NCBI GenBank assembly: GCA_023376005.1
Contig: CM042157.1
Span: 70,937,559-71,001,558, forward strand
Reading direction: 5' to 3'
DNA length: 64,000 nucleotides
DNA from: Doryteuthis pealeii
Lineage: Eukaryota; Mollusca; Cephalopoda; Myopsida; Loliginidae
Positions 22,116 through 44,345 of this stretch are shown here, one piece after another. The notes below the pieces were generated by a model. The model did not search any database and was not told the DNA's origin. It worked only from the letters and a program-made list of their open reading frames with translations. The stretch's first letter is position 1, and every line of letters begins with the position of its first letter. A program made the translations under genes and the position numbers.

Positions 22116-23360
22116 AGTTGGACAACAGATATAAATGTTAAGTTGATACAGATCTAAGTGACAATCATCTCTATCTTGCGGGTTCAATCCTGGCCAAGGG
22201 CGATAACAACATAGAATACTTAACATAGCTTAAAACTTGTACTTGGTCATGGTTAATGGAATGAGAAAAATCTACCCCCTGAGGATTGGATAAAGAATGA
22301 GAGAGAGGAGAGAGGAAACGAGAGGGAGAGAGAGGGGAGGTGAGAGAGAGAATAAACATATGTTTGTCATGAACAAAGATGTGTGGGAGAAATTGGGTCT
22401 AACCATTTTAACAGACAGGAGACAGAAAAAGTGTTGCAGCTGGTGTTGGTGTGGATGAGTTTAAACTTAGAGAATTATTTAGAACAATTTGAGTGCTGAG
22501 TGCCGACTCATGAGTGCAATAATGTTTCACCCTGGGTGAGACATTCGATGCACTTAAATAAAGTGCTGATGCGCTCTTTGCTGCGTCAGTGATAGAATTT
22601 TTGTAGCCTTAGCGTGGGTGATAAATTCAACACTTTCCGGAGTTTTATCAACCATGATTTCAACCATGAACATGCGCGCATTGTTCGAAGTTTCATGAAG
22701 GTTCCCAGGTTCAACAAGAAGGTTCCCGAGTTCAAAGAGGAGGTTCCCCGAGTTCAAAGAGAAACACCTGAAGAGAGCTGGATCACCGGCAACTAAACCG
22801 GTACACCCACAGATTTCATCTGGTGAGGAGGATTGCTAGAAACACTCTGCAGAATGAAAAACAAGACCTGTAAAAGGGCGGAGGAAGCCCTTTGTTCAAC
22901 AGCCATCTAGCGCATTATTTCTTAAGTCGAACCAACGGCAGGGCTGTGTAAACTTGGTTGTGTCAGAGCCATATCGTTGGAAACTCAAGTTCCTGGTAGG
23001 GCCACCAAAGGCGAACTGGTCTGGCATCCAATAGTATAAGGGCCACACCCTTGCTAAATCGAAAGGCCGTCTCCATCATTGTCAGGATCAACAGCTTTTG
23101 GCGTACTTGCAACTGCATCTGTGGAAAATCTGCAGAAAACAAGGGTATCTCTTTCCCCTGAGTGGGATATACATGTGGGGTTTAGGGACCACTTGTGAAT
23201 TTCATATTCCCTTGTTACTCGTTCCATGTATTCACCACAGTTAATTCGTTGGTTGGAGCTGGATAATCCAACCCTGGTTGAATGCCATCACAGAAACAGT
23301 AAACATCCTCTTCACTGTATTGTCTATTTAGTACTGCAAAAAAGTCACATAGTCTTATTT
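22116..23360. other. Unrecognised intergenic stretch
   Basis: Includes a purine-rich (GAGA) tract at 22297-22350 and a P-type short-repeat scrap at 22670-22790 (gaaggttcccgag). 22800-23300 is more GC-rich (gaggattgctagaaacactc, gggctgtgtaaacttgg) and may be an old retroelement. No gene supported. Confidence 0.4.
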
Positions 23361-23384
23361 TTTTTTTGTCTAGATTTCACATAA

Positions 23385-23600
23385 GTCACTCAAAGATTAC
23401 ACATTTCTACTTAAAGAAGAATTTTATATATTTTTTATATTTTATATTTTATATTTATAAAATTTATTTAAAATTTATAAAATTTTATATATTTTTTATA
23501 TTTTATATTTTATATTTTATATTTTACCTCATAAGTTATTATAAATTTTATAAATATCATTTTTATATCTTATATTTAATTTTATATATTTCCCCTTATT
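23385..23600. repeat. AT-rich satellite (TTTTATAT)n with flanking direct repeat
   Basis: ttttatattttatatt array between two copies of a 50-base segment (tttgtctagatttcacataa ... cttaaagaa) at 23365-23420 and 23605-23660. Confidence 0.75.
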
Positions 23601-23703
23601 TTTTTTGTCTAGATTTCACATAAGTCACTCAAAGATTACACATTTCTACTTAAAGAAAAATAGCAACCAAGACTTTAAAATGAAAACAAATATATGCGAC
23701 AAC

Positions 23704-24010
23704 AAATGTAGCGTAATTATTGTGGTCTATGGGGATTGAAAGAGAAAGAAAAGAAAAAAGAAATAAGAACAAACAAAGGTTAAAATTTGGAAGAGTAAAC
23801 ACTAAGCAGGGTGCCAGTAATTTGACCGAAGAACAACCCCAGAAAGAGATTTAAAAATAAAAACGTAAGTTCCGAGGTTTGACTGGAAACAGATGTGATG
23901 CTGGAAGGAGAAACAGGAGAGGAGAAAATCTGTCTCTTGACCCTTGGCTCTAGTGGGAGTCAGACATTGGTCCTCGTGTGGGTGTGGGACAGCAGTAGAG
24001 ATGATACTAT
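23704..24010. mobile_element. LTR-like repeat, copy 1
   Basis: Begins TGTAGCGTAATTATTGTGG. An inverted relative ends ccataataattacgctaca at 53236; shared pieces include ttaacctttgtttgttctta in reverse and cagatgtgatg/catcacatc. TG...CA ends and lack of coding suggest a solo LTR, but no target duplication was found. Confidence 0.4.
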
Positions 24011-24422
24011 GTTAGAAGATAGAATAATTTAACGATACTCACTCTCTCTTCTCTCTGTCTTTCCTTCTCTCTGAAAATGAACCCACGAGCCTAGAAATAA
24101 ATACACAGCCCCTTGGGACTATACAACTTGCGTGTATGTTGTTTCTGAACTAACGACTATTACTACTACTAACAGCGACTACTACAACTTGAGTTGGCCT
24201 ATGCGACAAACACTGTTCTTGTACTGTGACTATTGTTATGCTACACAAAGGCAACACCCCTAGAGCAGAAATAAACATAAGAAATTCATAGAAAATAAAA
24301 CCAACATTAAGAGAATGGAAATAAAGCTTCAGAAAAAGCAGAAAAGAAATAATATTATCCAAACTTCACATAGGTCACATAAGGATTACATATTCCTACT
24401 TGTTTAAAAAAGAACAGCAACT

Positions 24423-24605
24423 GGTTATTTCCTATAAGTCTAACATAAACAAAGGGGAACCACTCTTGACTGATAAATTATTTATTTTCCCATTAAACTA
24501 ACCCTAGCCCTAAACCTGTCCTTTTTCCTAGTAGATCAATAAATAAATAATTTATCAGTCAAGAGTGGTTCCCCTTTGTTTATGTTAGACTTATAGGAAA
24601 TAACC
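24423..24605. mobile_element. Hairpin MITE family A, copy 5
   Basis: Full hairpin, flanked by CAGCAACT (24415-24422) and CAGCAACC (24606-24613), 8 bp with one mismatch. The loop has ccctagccctaaacc. Confidence 0.9.
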
Positions 24606-24608
24606 CAG

Positions 24609-24830
24609 CAACCAATGTGTTATGCATGCCAGACAGTATACACAATAAAACATGTTCTCACTAAATGCATTGATCTGATTCCTACAAGAGAAACATTTTA
24701 CAACACAAGAAAAATAAAAGAACTGTTAAAAAAAAAAAGAAGAAAATACAGTAGATGCTATAATATATTTCCTAAAAGCAATGAGTCTATATGGAAAAAT
24801 TTAAATATCTGATAAATATAAAAATACTAG
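24609..24830 (+). mobile_element. LINE 3' remnant
   Basis: Frame 24615-24812 reads CYACQTVYTIKHVLTKCID, RETFYNTRKIKELL, the terminal Cys-motif region of I/CR1-like LINE ORF2. A nucleotide repeat of its end lies at 25018-25160 (gaatgtattgatctggttac). Confidence 0.6.
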
Positions 24831-25162
24831 AAAAAAAATGTGACCTGTTGTGTCACTTAAGCTCTGGTAGATAATTGTGAAAAAGAAGAAAATGGTTTGC
24901 AAAACGAATTAATTTCAAAAAAATAAATACGACCGGAGAATAAAAAAAAATCATTAAAATCATTTTGCTAAAATTTGCAATTAAATCAAAAACTTGCCCA
25001 TATATAGCCAACCGTTTTTTCATTGAATGTATTGATCTGGTTACTACAAGATAACCATTTTACAACACAAGAAAAATAAAAGAACTGTTAAAAAAAAAAA
25101 AACCCAAAACAACTTAGAATAGACACTATAACATCTATCCTAAAGTCAATGGGTCTATATGG

Positions 25163-25440
25163 AGGCCCGGAAGCGTGTGGTGTAATGGTTAAAGTCATGG
25201 GAAATGTACTCGTCACCCCGACTTCAAATTCTGGACATGGAAATTGCATTTTCACTTAGCGCTAATACCCTTGGGAAAGGTATCTTACTCTCCCTCCAGC
25301 TATGCTAAATAGCAGGGCAGACTGGGCTCTTTAAACTTGGTTTGCAACCGGTCTAGGAGAAGGAAAACTCTGAATTCAAACCTCCGCTTAATAAATTGAC
25401 CTAGTGTCGCATCCTGCTCATGCGGATGAGTTGGTAAATA
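25163..25440 (+). mobile_element. tRNA-derived SINE family 2, copy 3
   Basis: Head gtgtggtgtaatggttaaag (A box) and cgacttcaaattc (B-box-like), body cccttgggaaaggta, gaaaactctgaattcaaacc, end gatgagttggtaaata. Confidence 0.75.
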
Positions 25441-25448
25441 TATATATA

Positions 25449-25625
25449 GAGGCACATAGTGTAATTATCATTATTGGAAATGGACTTGAGTTCAAATCTT
25501 GGACAAGGCAGTTGACGTTTCACATAGCACTAATACCCTTGGGAAAAGTATGAATCCAACTATGGATAAATAGTAGGTCAGACTCCTTTCATGAATTCAC
25601 CACAGGTGAATTTGTTGGATGGAGC
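25449..25625 (+). mobile_element. tRNA-derived SINE family 2, truncated copy
   Basis: gaggcacatagtgtaattat, gagttcaaatcttgg, cactaatacccttgggaaa; the body is cut at about 25590. Confidence 0.6.
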
Positions 25626-25904
25626 CAGTTCAACCAACCCCGTAACAGAAACAATGGACAAAGTAACGGGAAACAACAGCAAATTGATGGGCTGTGTAAC
25701 AGACATATAGCTCATGCCGAGACAAAGTGCAGGGGTGTTGGACTATCTGTGCGTATAAGATGTACACAAAATCGTCACTTATAGTTATGAGCTTTCCTAA
25801 CAACAGCAGGCACTTCCGATAAAAATTAGCCAATGAGAGACAAGGACAGAAAGCATTTAAGATTGTTTGCAACTGCCCTCAAATCAGTTGCTAGTTGAAT
25901 TTTC

Positions 25905-26145
25905 GGACCATATGACCTTTAGGCACCCCTTTTGCGATCTCGTTTCATAAGGACTTTTTTCATTTACACCGTCAAAATCCGGTTGTTTGTTAAGGGTTAG
26001 GGTTAGGGGTTAGTTTTATAATTAAAAAAAAACAAAACCTCTAAACATCATCTGTTAACAAACAACCGGATTTTGAAGATGTAAATGAAAAAAATGTCCT
26101 TATGAAACGAGATCGCAAAAGGGGTGCCTAAAGATCATATGGTCC
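25905..26145. mobile_element. Hairpin MITE family B, copy 1
   Basis: Inverted arms of about 95 bp starting GGACCATATGACCTTTAGG, perfect 8-bp target duplication GAATTTTC (25897-25904, 26146-26153). The loop contains ttagggttaggggttag. Non-coding. Confidence 0.92.
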
Positions 26146-26526
26146 GAATTTTCTGCCAGGAACACCCATCTTTTGGATTAACACCAGAAGAAATATACAG
26201 ACTAGAATTACCAATTGGATTCTGTGAACAACTGAACAACTCAACCCCTATAATGGTGACAAGGATTTTAACAGGAGGGCTCAGTTAGTGCCTGTTTTTA
26301 ATAGAGAGCTATAGCAACCAATGATTGGCTGTGGAGGGGACTTTGCATACAAGTGGTGGTGGATTTGTATTCGCCCTGCGGAACACTTGAGTCACCTGAC
26401 ATGCAACATGTGGACGCTTTCTTTAGGCAGGTACACCCTCATTGTGATATCGCAGTCCAGCATGTTAGCCCCTATATCATGCTGACTCACCTTTTTTTTT
26501 TTTTCATTGCCGTGGATTAGTTTGTT

Positions 26527-27075
26527 GGATTTTATGGTATGTGAACCCTTCTTGGATTATTTTATGCCGAAGACGTTTTGTTTTACAAATTCTTAATGGG
26601 TACTTAATTTTTATTTTTAAAACTCATGTTTAATCTATAGATGGTACCCTAACAGGTACTACCACTCCGGGTCAGAGTGCGCTTGGGAGTAATGGTGATG
26701 AAGGTGTATTCTACATTCCCTAGAGCTCCAGAATTGGAACCTCACCATCAGTCATACTCAGGACATTAAGATCCTCTGCCACCACCTTCTAGCACATATA
26801 TAATAAAAAGGGTTGGGGCTTGACATAAGGGCAGTAGGGTTGGGACAATCATGTAGATGTTAAAGTTTGACCCCAGGGAGCCTCTATGAGCACCCATCTA
26901 GCCTAAATAAAGGGCAAAGTGGAGTGTTGCATGTCATGGACTGCTCAGCCACCTGGGTTCCATCCATAAGCATCACAGGTTGCCACCTATGGTCTCCATT
27001 GGGGAGAGGGTCCTACCCCTCTGCAGAGTTGCAGTCAGTATATTCTAAAAAAAAAAAAAAAAAAAAAAAAACAGC
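26527..27075 (+). repeat. Dispersed repeat R, long copy
   Basis: From ttatggtatgtgaaccc through gatggtaccctaacaggtac, cactccgggtcagagtg, ctccagaattggaacctcac to gcagagttgcagtcag and an A-run (27042-27071). An A-rich end fits a retroposed unit. Confidence 0.85.
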
Positions 27076-27785
27076 TGACAGGGGTGTTATTGTTGTGTTG
27101 TGTTAGTATAAATATATTAAATTACATATTTTAATTGTGTTACCATATTTGAAATTATTTCCCCCAAGAAATGCCAGATATCTCCAAGTTATTTATAAAG
27201 TAATACAAGGAAGAGTCAAAAATTATCTATTATTGTCACCAGGGATAGACATTATCAATATGTCATCCAGGACAGTTTGCCGTGGACGGTAAAAATTTTA
27301 ACCGTCAAAGTTAGTACTACATTCCAATATTGGCCGTCCAGTGATTGCCCAAATGCTGACCTCAAAATGAGGTTACGCCGCTGCAGGTCTATTCTCAAAG
27401 CCATGTAATGAATAATGGTGGAGGGAGATAGTTTAAAAGTACTAATGTACTAATAACCCTACTCAGAATAACTAAAAGTAAAAAGGTATTTTTTTTAGCT
27501 CAAAACACACTAGGAAATGGATTTTCTGCCCAAATACCCAGAATTATCACTTCTTCAGCTTTTCTTAATGTTTTATTACATGTTATTATGCCACTGATGA
27601 TTGACAAGTATAGATGATGCTAATGAATTAAACAAAAATATTTTGATTTCGGGACTGTCCAAACCCCATTTGGGACGGTCCAAACCCCATTCGAGACAGT
27701 TGATAATTTTTGTTCGGGTTGGTCATGAAAAAAGTTAGTGTCAGGGCCTGATTGTCACACTGCGTTCTGTGCATGTGTGCTTACA

Positions 27786-28323
27786 AGGTATGTCAGAAAA
27801 GTTCCAGGTTGATTGCATTCTTCGATGTGAGGGGCATTGTCCACTGTGAGTTCTTGCCACAGGGCCAGATGATCAACCAGCATATCTACAAAGAGATACT
27901 GTGATGTTTGCATGATTCCATACGTGAGAAGAGGCGAGAGATGTAGCAGGACAACATGTGGGTGCCTCACCATGACAACGCACCTGCTCACACTGCCCTG
28001 AGTATCTAAGAGTTCCTGGCCCAGAAGAACATCAATGTGCTGGAGCAACCTCCCTGGCTCCATGCGATTTTTTCCTCTTCCCCAAGATCAAGGGGGTTAT
28101 CAAGGGAACCCGTTTTGAGGATGTGCACAACATCAAAAAGGCCGTGAAGACAGAACTACAGAGAATCCCTGAAGAATCCTCCCAGGAGTACATGCAAGCG
28201 TTGCAGAGAAGGATGTCAAAGTGTATTAGACTTCAGGGGGATTACTTTGGAGGGGATAACTTGTAGTTTGGATTTGAAATAAATTTTTGTGACACCAGTC
28301 CTGGAACGTTTCTGATATACCTC
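27786..28323 (+). mobile_element. mariner-type element, internally deleted, copy 2
   Basis: Ends AAGGTATGTCAGAAAAGTTCC / GGAACGTTTCTGATATACCT. Broken frames encode FFDVRGIVHCEFLPQGQM, DNAPAH, LAPCDFFLFPKIKG, KAVKTELQRIPEES. Third catalytic Asp is kept. Same internal deletion as copy 1. Confidence 0.85.
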
Positions 28324-28669
28324 ATATAGTTAGCATTGTTGGGGTCATGTGATCAAAGTTTGAGCCTGATTGCGTCTTTTTGCTAGCTGGCTTCATAGTG
28401 TAAACATGGCCTCTCCACTAAGCAGGATACACCAAGAAAGTAACTTGATTTCTCTGGTTGAAAGGAGTTTCACGGGCTGAAATTTATCACAAGGCTTTTA
28501 GCACAATACAGGGATAATACAGTACACTACAATTTAGAAGTGTGTATGAATGGATAGAGAAGTTTAAAAGTGGCTGGACGAACAAAGAGGGAACAGGATG
28601 ACCATCAACCTCCACCACTGATGAGAAGATTCAGCAAACTTGAGATGGTAATAGCAAACCAGGGATTGG

Positions 28670-29240
28670 TTTGGTTTGGTTTGTTTTACGGCATATCAAC
28701 CTCGGTGGTTCATTTAATGCCGACAAAGTTGTGAAATAAAGTCATTCTTAACGGATAATACAATTTTTTTTATAAGCTCATGTTTTTCTATTTAATCCAT
28801 AGATGGGACCCTAACAGGTACTACCACTCCGGGTCAGAGTGGACCAAGTAGCAATGGTGATGAAGGGGTGCTCCACATTCACCAAACCTCCAGAACTGGA
28901 ATCTCACCATCAGATAGAGTTTAACGTAATTCCCAGGACATGTAGACCCTCAACCACTGCCTCCTAGCACCCATATGATAAGAAGAACTGGGGGTTGCCA
29001 TAAGGGCAATAGGGTTGGGGCAATCATATAGGTGCTAGGGCTTGACGTGGCCAGCCGATTGATCGGAGGGGGCCTCTCCGACCGCCTGTCTAGCCCAAGA
29101 AAAGCCTGAAGTGGAATATTGCAAGTCATGGACTGCTCAGCCACCTGGGTTCTATCCTTAAGCATCACCCTAGGCCAACAGGTGGCCCCAATGGGGGAGT
29201 CTTACCTCTCTGCAGAAGTGCAGCCGACAGGGCAGGCGAA
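28670..29240 (+). repeat. Dispersed repeat R, full copy
   Basis: Starts (GGTTT)n, ttttacggcatatcaacctc; then cactccgggtcagagtgg, accatcagatagagtttaac, gcttgacgtggccagccgat, gtcatggactgctcagccac; ends ctctgcagaagtgcagccga. Confidence 0.88.
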
Positions 29241-29510
29241 CCAGTGAGTTATCATCAATGAGGAGGCTCGTTTTCCTCAGATTATTTAAGGTTCTGCCAA
29301 TCAAATCATCCATGATGAGCACAGCTTCCATAAAACAAGAGAGCAGACAATTTTTTCATCTCCCTTATATGTGTAGAAAAGGGAAACAAAAAAAACAAAA
29401 ACAATAAAGACTATTTTTCAAAAATTATATTTAATACACAGAAAATTGCAAAATATAAAAATGATTTTAAAAATAACAAGATTAGAATAAATTTTTAGAC
29501 CTTTTTAGTC

Positions 29511-29779
29511 TTAACTCTTTGCCTACCAAATTTCCCCTGCAGCTGTACCAAATTTTCTTGCTATTTTTTTTTTTTTTTACCTATATGATGAGATACTTCA
29601 AAGTTCACTATCTATTCACATCAAAACTCATTCTATTCAAAGAAAGTTCTATTATTATTGTAATCTGTGTCCTTCTGCTCAATCATAATGAACCATCCAG
29701 TCATTGTAAATGCTGCTTACAGTAGGATCACAATGGTGGGAGAGCTGCTGTGAGCGGTTTAAAGTAGGCAAAGAGTTAA
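29511..29779. mobile_element. TTAA-bounded MITE (family E)
   Basis: Perfect 16-bp ends TTAACTCTTTGCCTAC / GTAGGCAAAGAGTTAA with TTAA on both borders, the target site used by piggyBac-type elements. About 270 bp, non-coding. Confidence 0.75.
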
Positions 29780-30070
29780 AAACTTTGAGAACAATTTCCG
29801 TTGTTTTCAATATGCAGCAAAAAAAAAAAAAAAAAAAACAAACAAAAAGATTGTAAAAAAGTTTCCAGTGTTTTTTGGTCTTTAGCTAACAACAAAAAAA
29901 AATGCTGAGAACTTTTACAGGTACTGGCCGATATAGTCTATTAAGGTAGGATCGTAGCACTGTTGATACACCTGACATTTGTACATACCGTTTCAAACCC
30001 GGGCAACGTCTGTTGACCTTGCTGTGTTCTAATCCCTCATCACATCCATCTCGGTTTATGCTCTGCAATC

Positions 30071-30213
30071 GTCATCATCGGAGTGGCCTAAAGTCAGTAT
30101 CAGCCAAATAGCAAGGGATTCTATCCCCTTTTTCACTAGCGCTAGACACAAGGAGATTGTTTTTACGTCTGAGGTGGAGTGCCACACCTACCATCAGCTC
30201 CTTACTTACTCGG
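30071..30213 (-). mobile_element. tRNA-derived SINE family 1, truncated copy 5
   Basis: Reverse body only: tggcctaaagtcagtatcag, gagattgtttttacgtctg, tggagtgccacacctacc; the tRNA head is missing. Confidence 0.75.
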
Positions 30214-30331
30214 TTTATGTTCTGCAATAGCCAGTGGGTATTTTTATCTTTCGTTGTACTGGCCTCCTGCCCTAATTTACACTATGTTTTAGTGTAATGG
30301 CATCAGATGAATTTATGACTCGACTTAGATA

Positions 30332-30845
30332 TCTTCTTATAATAATGGAGATTGTGAGTTTTTCTGTCTGTAGCCGAAACCATATTACTACACAAGTGAC
30401 AATTACCCTAGTTATTTACGTCACATTCTCCATGATTTTATTTCTCTTTAAACCTCAATTATTAATAAAATAGTTTTACATTATTTATACTGTTGACCAT
30501 ATCTACATACTAATGACATTCAATTGTATTTATATACAACAAAATAGCGGTTTACAATGGGAACAGGAAGGCTAATTTGCATATTAATATCAAAAATTTG
30601 ATTTTAATAAATATGTGCTTAGTATTATAGATTCTAATTCTTTGGTTCTATCTTAATAAATATGAGCAAAAATCTCTTCAATAAATCTTAAAAGAAATCC
30701 ATTAACAAGAAGAAATAACTGTAATTTTATTCTTTACTTCCTATTTTAACTAAATAGTTAAATTAGAAAAGATTAACAATGAAAGACGGAAGTGATTACA
30801 TTAAAACTTAAATACTTGCACCCGGAGGGTGCATATATTTGCTAG
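30332..30845 (+). mobile_element. Helitron, non-autonomous, subfamily 1
   Basis: Starts A|TCTTCTTATAATAATGG, ends with a GC hairpin GCACCCGGAGGGTGC 11 bases before CTAG|T. TC start, 3' hairpin, CTRR end and A/T insertion site are the Helitron hallmarks. No Rep/helicase. Confidence 0.85.
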
Positions 30846-31285
30846 TATTTCTAGTTGTTGTTTTGTTGGCAAATCAATGTAGATATTTCACACACCCCCA
30901 CCACACACACACTTTAAAAAAAAATTTTTTTCATTGAATTTATACAAATTTCAATTTAATTTTGACAAAACTCAAATTCAAAATTGCGCTGTAAAATCGC
31001 CCGATGTCGGCACGCTAAAACATAGCGTAAATTAGGGCAGGATCCCAGGACAGCAAAAAAATGAAAATTACTCAGTCAGTTTTTGTATAATACCATCCAT
31101 CATCTTGACCCTTGATAGTAATCCGAGGAAATTCCTGCAAGTGATTCTCAAGTCGAGTTGCAACTCGTAATGTAAGTAAGATTAATATCAAATTATAATT
31201 TTATGGTTGGTTGGATTTTACAGCATGTCAAACCTTGTTGGGTTATTTCATGCTGAAAACATTGTTTTATTCATTCTTGATGAAT

Positions 31286-31770
31286 TGTAGCAATATGACC
31301 CTTGTGAGCTAGAACTGCTAATGGAAGGAGGAGGAATATAAATAACAAAGGCTTAAAAAATAGTGATGACCCAAAAGAGGAGAGCGATGGTTTTGACCGT
31401 AGCGTGACCCCGAACGAAGAATTGAGGGGCAAGCGGAAGTCGGGTGTTGACCGGAAGTCGGGTGTTGACCGGAAGTCACGTGGTGACGTGGGGGAAGGAA
31501 GAAAGGCTTCGTCCTCTTTTTGCCGGCGTCCGTCGTGGGGGACAGACCTCATTAGAGCCCAGTAATCTAGTAGTGCTCTCTCTCTCTCGTTCTCTCTGCC
31601 TCCCTTCCTCCCTGGTAGAAGCCACTAGACGAGCACGTTAATAAAGGCTGGGAGTTGTGACGACATGTTTCTCGTGTTATGATTTTTTATCGGAGTTTTA
31701 GTACCAAGAAAGAAAAGAGACTACGGTGCTTGTATCGTTTTAGTACCGGGAGTATTACAACGTAACAGGA
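31286..31770. mobile_element. Candidate solo LTR inserted in a repeat
   Basis: GC-rich block starting TGTAGCAATATGACC and ending CGTAACA, with AATAAAGG at 31641. It interrupts dispersed repeat R (attcattcttgatg on the left, gatactca on the right). It has ccggaagtcgggtgttga twice in tandem (31434-31470). No clear target duplication. Confidence 0.4.
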
Positions 31771-31792
31771 TACTCATCTAATACTCATTTTT

Positions 31793-31885
31793 AGCTCAGT
31801 CTGTAGAGTTTCTGCCTAGAAATCACAAGGTTCCAGATTCGATACCGGACCTCACCAACTCAGCGTATGAGTAAACACAAGGGTC
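31793..31885 (+). mobile_element. tRNA-derived SINE family 1, head only
   Basis: tagctcagtctgtagagttt, agattcgataccggacctc, then cut; an inverted scrap of the same head follows at 31900-31930. Confidence 0.7.
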
Positions 31886-31959
31886 CATGTGTGGCTCGTG
31901 CGTTGAGTTGGCGAGGTCTGGTATCGAATTGTTCAGTACAATTTACCATTATTTCTCGG

Positions 31960-32230
31960 AATTTTTGAGATGTGGCTTGATAATTTGGATTATTCGGACT
32001 ATTGTCCTCATCTTTATTGTTATCTACACAACGTTAGGAGAACAGTCTACCCCTGTGGGTTGAATAAAGGGTTCAATTTGAAGTTCCGTGAAGACTCCAG
32101 AGCTCGACAAGAAGGTTCCAGAGTCCGACATGAAATACCTGAAGAAGGCCAGAGGGCACATTGTCCGAAACTTTGTGTAGATAACAATAAAGATGAGGAC
32201 AATAGTCCGAATAATCCAAAAAATTTACCA
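31960..32230. repeat. Dispersed repeat P, inverted pair
   Basis: Left part (ggactattgtcctcatcttt) is the complement of the right part (aagatgaggacaatagtcc), each with its own landmark block, joined near 32045 at cctgtgggttgaataaaggg. Confidence 0.65.
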
Positions 32231-32450
32231 TTGTTTTCAATATGCTGCAAAACAATGTAAACGTTTTTTTATTTTTTTAATTAAAACATAAAACCGGTAT
32301 TCTCCTGTGCATTCTATCAAGTTTTCAAAAAAAAAAAAAAAAAAGAGGGATGCTGGGAACTTTTTCACACAACTATATCCTTTTTGGATTTCATCCAACC
32401 TCATCCAAAATAATTAATGTTAGTAACAGGTAAATAAAAAATATAATATA

Positions 32451-32873
32451 TCTTATTATAATGGCGATTCAGTGTCTGTCTGTAACCAAAACTACATCAC
32501 TGCTTACATCACAATACCCTCAGGAATTGCATAAGTTTATCAATACATATTTAATTAACCATTAATACATAGAATAAATTGTATCTATTAATGAGGTCTG
32601 TATGAAAATCTGAGGCTTTAATAAATAATTACTTGGTGTCATTGATCTCTAATATTATTGTTTTATTCTCCAACGTATCAAAATCAATCCTATGAATGAT
32701 TTTATATAGAAACAAATTAAACTATAATTAAGATAAGTGAAATCTTTTTATATACGTTCTTATTGTTCTTAAATGTATTCTTATTTAATTTTGTTAGTCT
32801 TTCTAAACGAATATATTTCATTACATTAAAACGTATATACTTATGCCTGGTGGAGGGCGTATATTCTTGATAG
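32451..32873 (+). mobile_element. Helitron, subfamily 1, decayed
   Basis: A|TCTTATTATAATGGCGATTC start; the end atgcctggtggagggcgtat..cttgatag is a decayed hairpin and CTAG. Confidence 0.65.
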
Positions 32874-33102
32874 GCATGTTAATGGTTTCAAAAGTAATGA
32901 CGGTAATTATAAAAATGTTATTCAATGTCAAAAAAACATTTTTCAAAAGATAATATTCATAAGATATTATTAAGTTGGGAAAAAAATAAAAAAATAGAAA
33001 TAAAAATAAAAAGTCTGCATGCTGCAAACAGTCTGTCAAAAATGTCAAAAATATAATACAGAGAAGTTTACAGCGCTTTATTCTTTGCCAAAAAATGTTC
33101 TC

Positions 33103-33331
33103 GGACTATATGACCTTTAGGCACCCCTTTTGCGAACTTGATTCATAAGCACATTTTTTTCATTTACACCGTCAAAATCCAGTTGTTTGTTAGGAGTTAG
33201 TTTTATAATTAAAAAAAAAAAAAAAGAAAATTCTCATCTGTTAATAAACAACCGGATTTTGACAGTGTAAATGAAAAACATGTCCTTATGTATCGAGATC
33301 ATAAAGGGGGTGCCTAAAGGTCATATGGTCC
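33103..33331. mobile_element. Hairpin MITE family B, copy 2
   Basis: GGACTATATGACCTTTAGG ... complement, perfect 8-bp duplication ATGTTCTC (33095-33102, 33332-33339). It lies 110 bases past the macro-Deltex stop codon, so probably in its 3' UTR. Confidence 0.92.
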
Positions 33332-33442
33332 ATGTTCTCTCGCTGAAATAGAGGGAAGAGACAATCAATTGAATTTTTGTGGCTGCGGATTCCAGAAATT
33401 GGTTAACTTTGAACGTGTTGGCATTGCTTGACCATTTCTCTT

Positions 33443-43437
<9,995 letters not shown>

Positions 43438-43544
43438 CTGGAAAAAAAAATTGAAAAAATTTGAAAAAAAATATGCTAAAATAAACCATTTATTTAAAAC
43501 ACATTTCATATCCCTAATGGATTTTCCTTATTTGTATCAATTAG

Positions 43545-43625
43545 ATTTTTTTTTGACTGTTGTCCTCAACTTTATTGTTATATACACAATGTTTTGGTTG
43601 ATGTGTCCCCGGCCTTCTGTTACAT
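43545..43625 (-). repeat. Dispersed repeat P, short copy
   Basis: ctgttgtcctcaactttattg, atgttttggttgatgtgtccc; other landmarks lost. Confidence 0.5.
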
Positions 43626-44345
43626 AATTCATGGGTAGGCTATGAATTATGTAAGTAGTGTAGTTAGATATATTTTGAATTGAGTTCGTTGAAAATTCAA
43701 AATTGGAGGGGTGAATGGAAAGTTACTGTTGGGTGATGGTGACCTTTACTTGACTCCTCTGAAACCCGTCAATAGTTAGCAGTTGCTGGCCAACAGTCAC
43801 CGGGAATGGATGCAGAGATCCCTCACTCTAAGATACTGACTTCTCACCGCGCAGTTTGAAAAGCCTTTTGGGCTGAGGCTTTGTAATAAAGACTGAAAAA
43901 AACAAAAAAAAAACAAAAAAAACACGAAATAAATTATTGATTATTAAATCTTAACATCCTGTTGAGAATTTTCAAAGTCCAGCCCAATTCCTATAAGGAT
44001 TTATTTTAGAAAATGGCTAAAAATGGTCTTATGGTCTATGCTAACTGTTACAATAAGATATACACATATGCTAACTGTTACAATAAGATATACATAATCT
44101 GATGACCGAGAAAAATGCAGCGGAAGTGCTCACATTCGAAACTATTGTATAACATTTTTTCTTTTTTGCAACATCAAGGTTTTTATTTTGAACTCATATG
44201 ACATTTGTCTCCACTCTTAACAACACGGAGTATAAACAAGCTCTGATGATGATTTTCATAAAATCGTATTGTTCAATATCAGCTATGTTATAAAATGTTT
44301 TCACTTTAACATTTTGTGGTGTTTTCATATCTTTTTATATATACA

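Noticed and set aside
27755..28063. 102-codon minus-strand ORF
   Set aside because: Antisense of the mariner copy at 27786-28323, whose plus strand has the transposase motifs.
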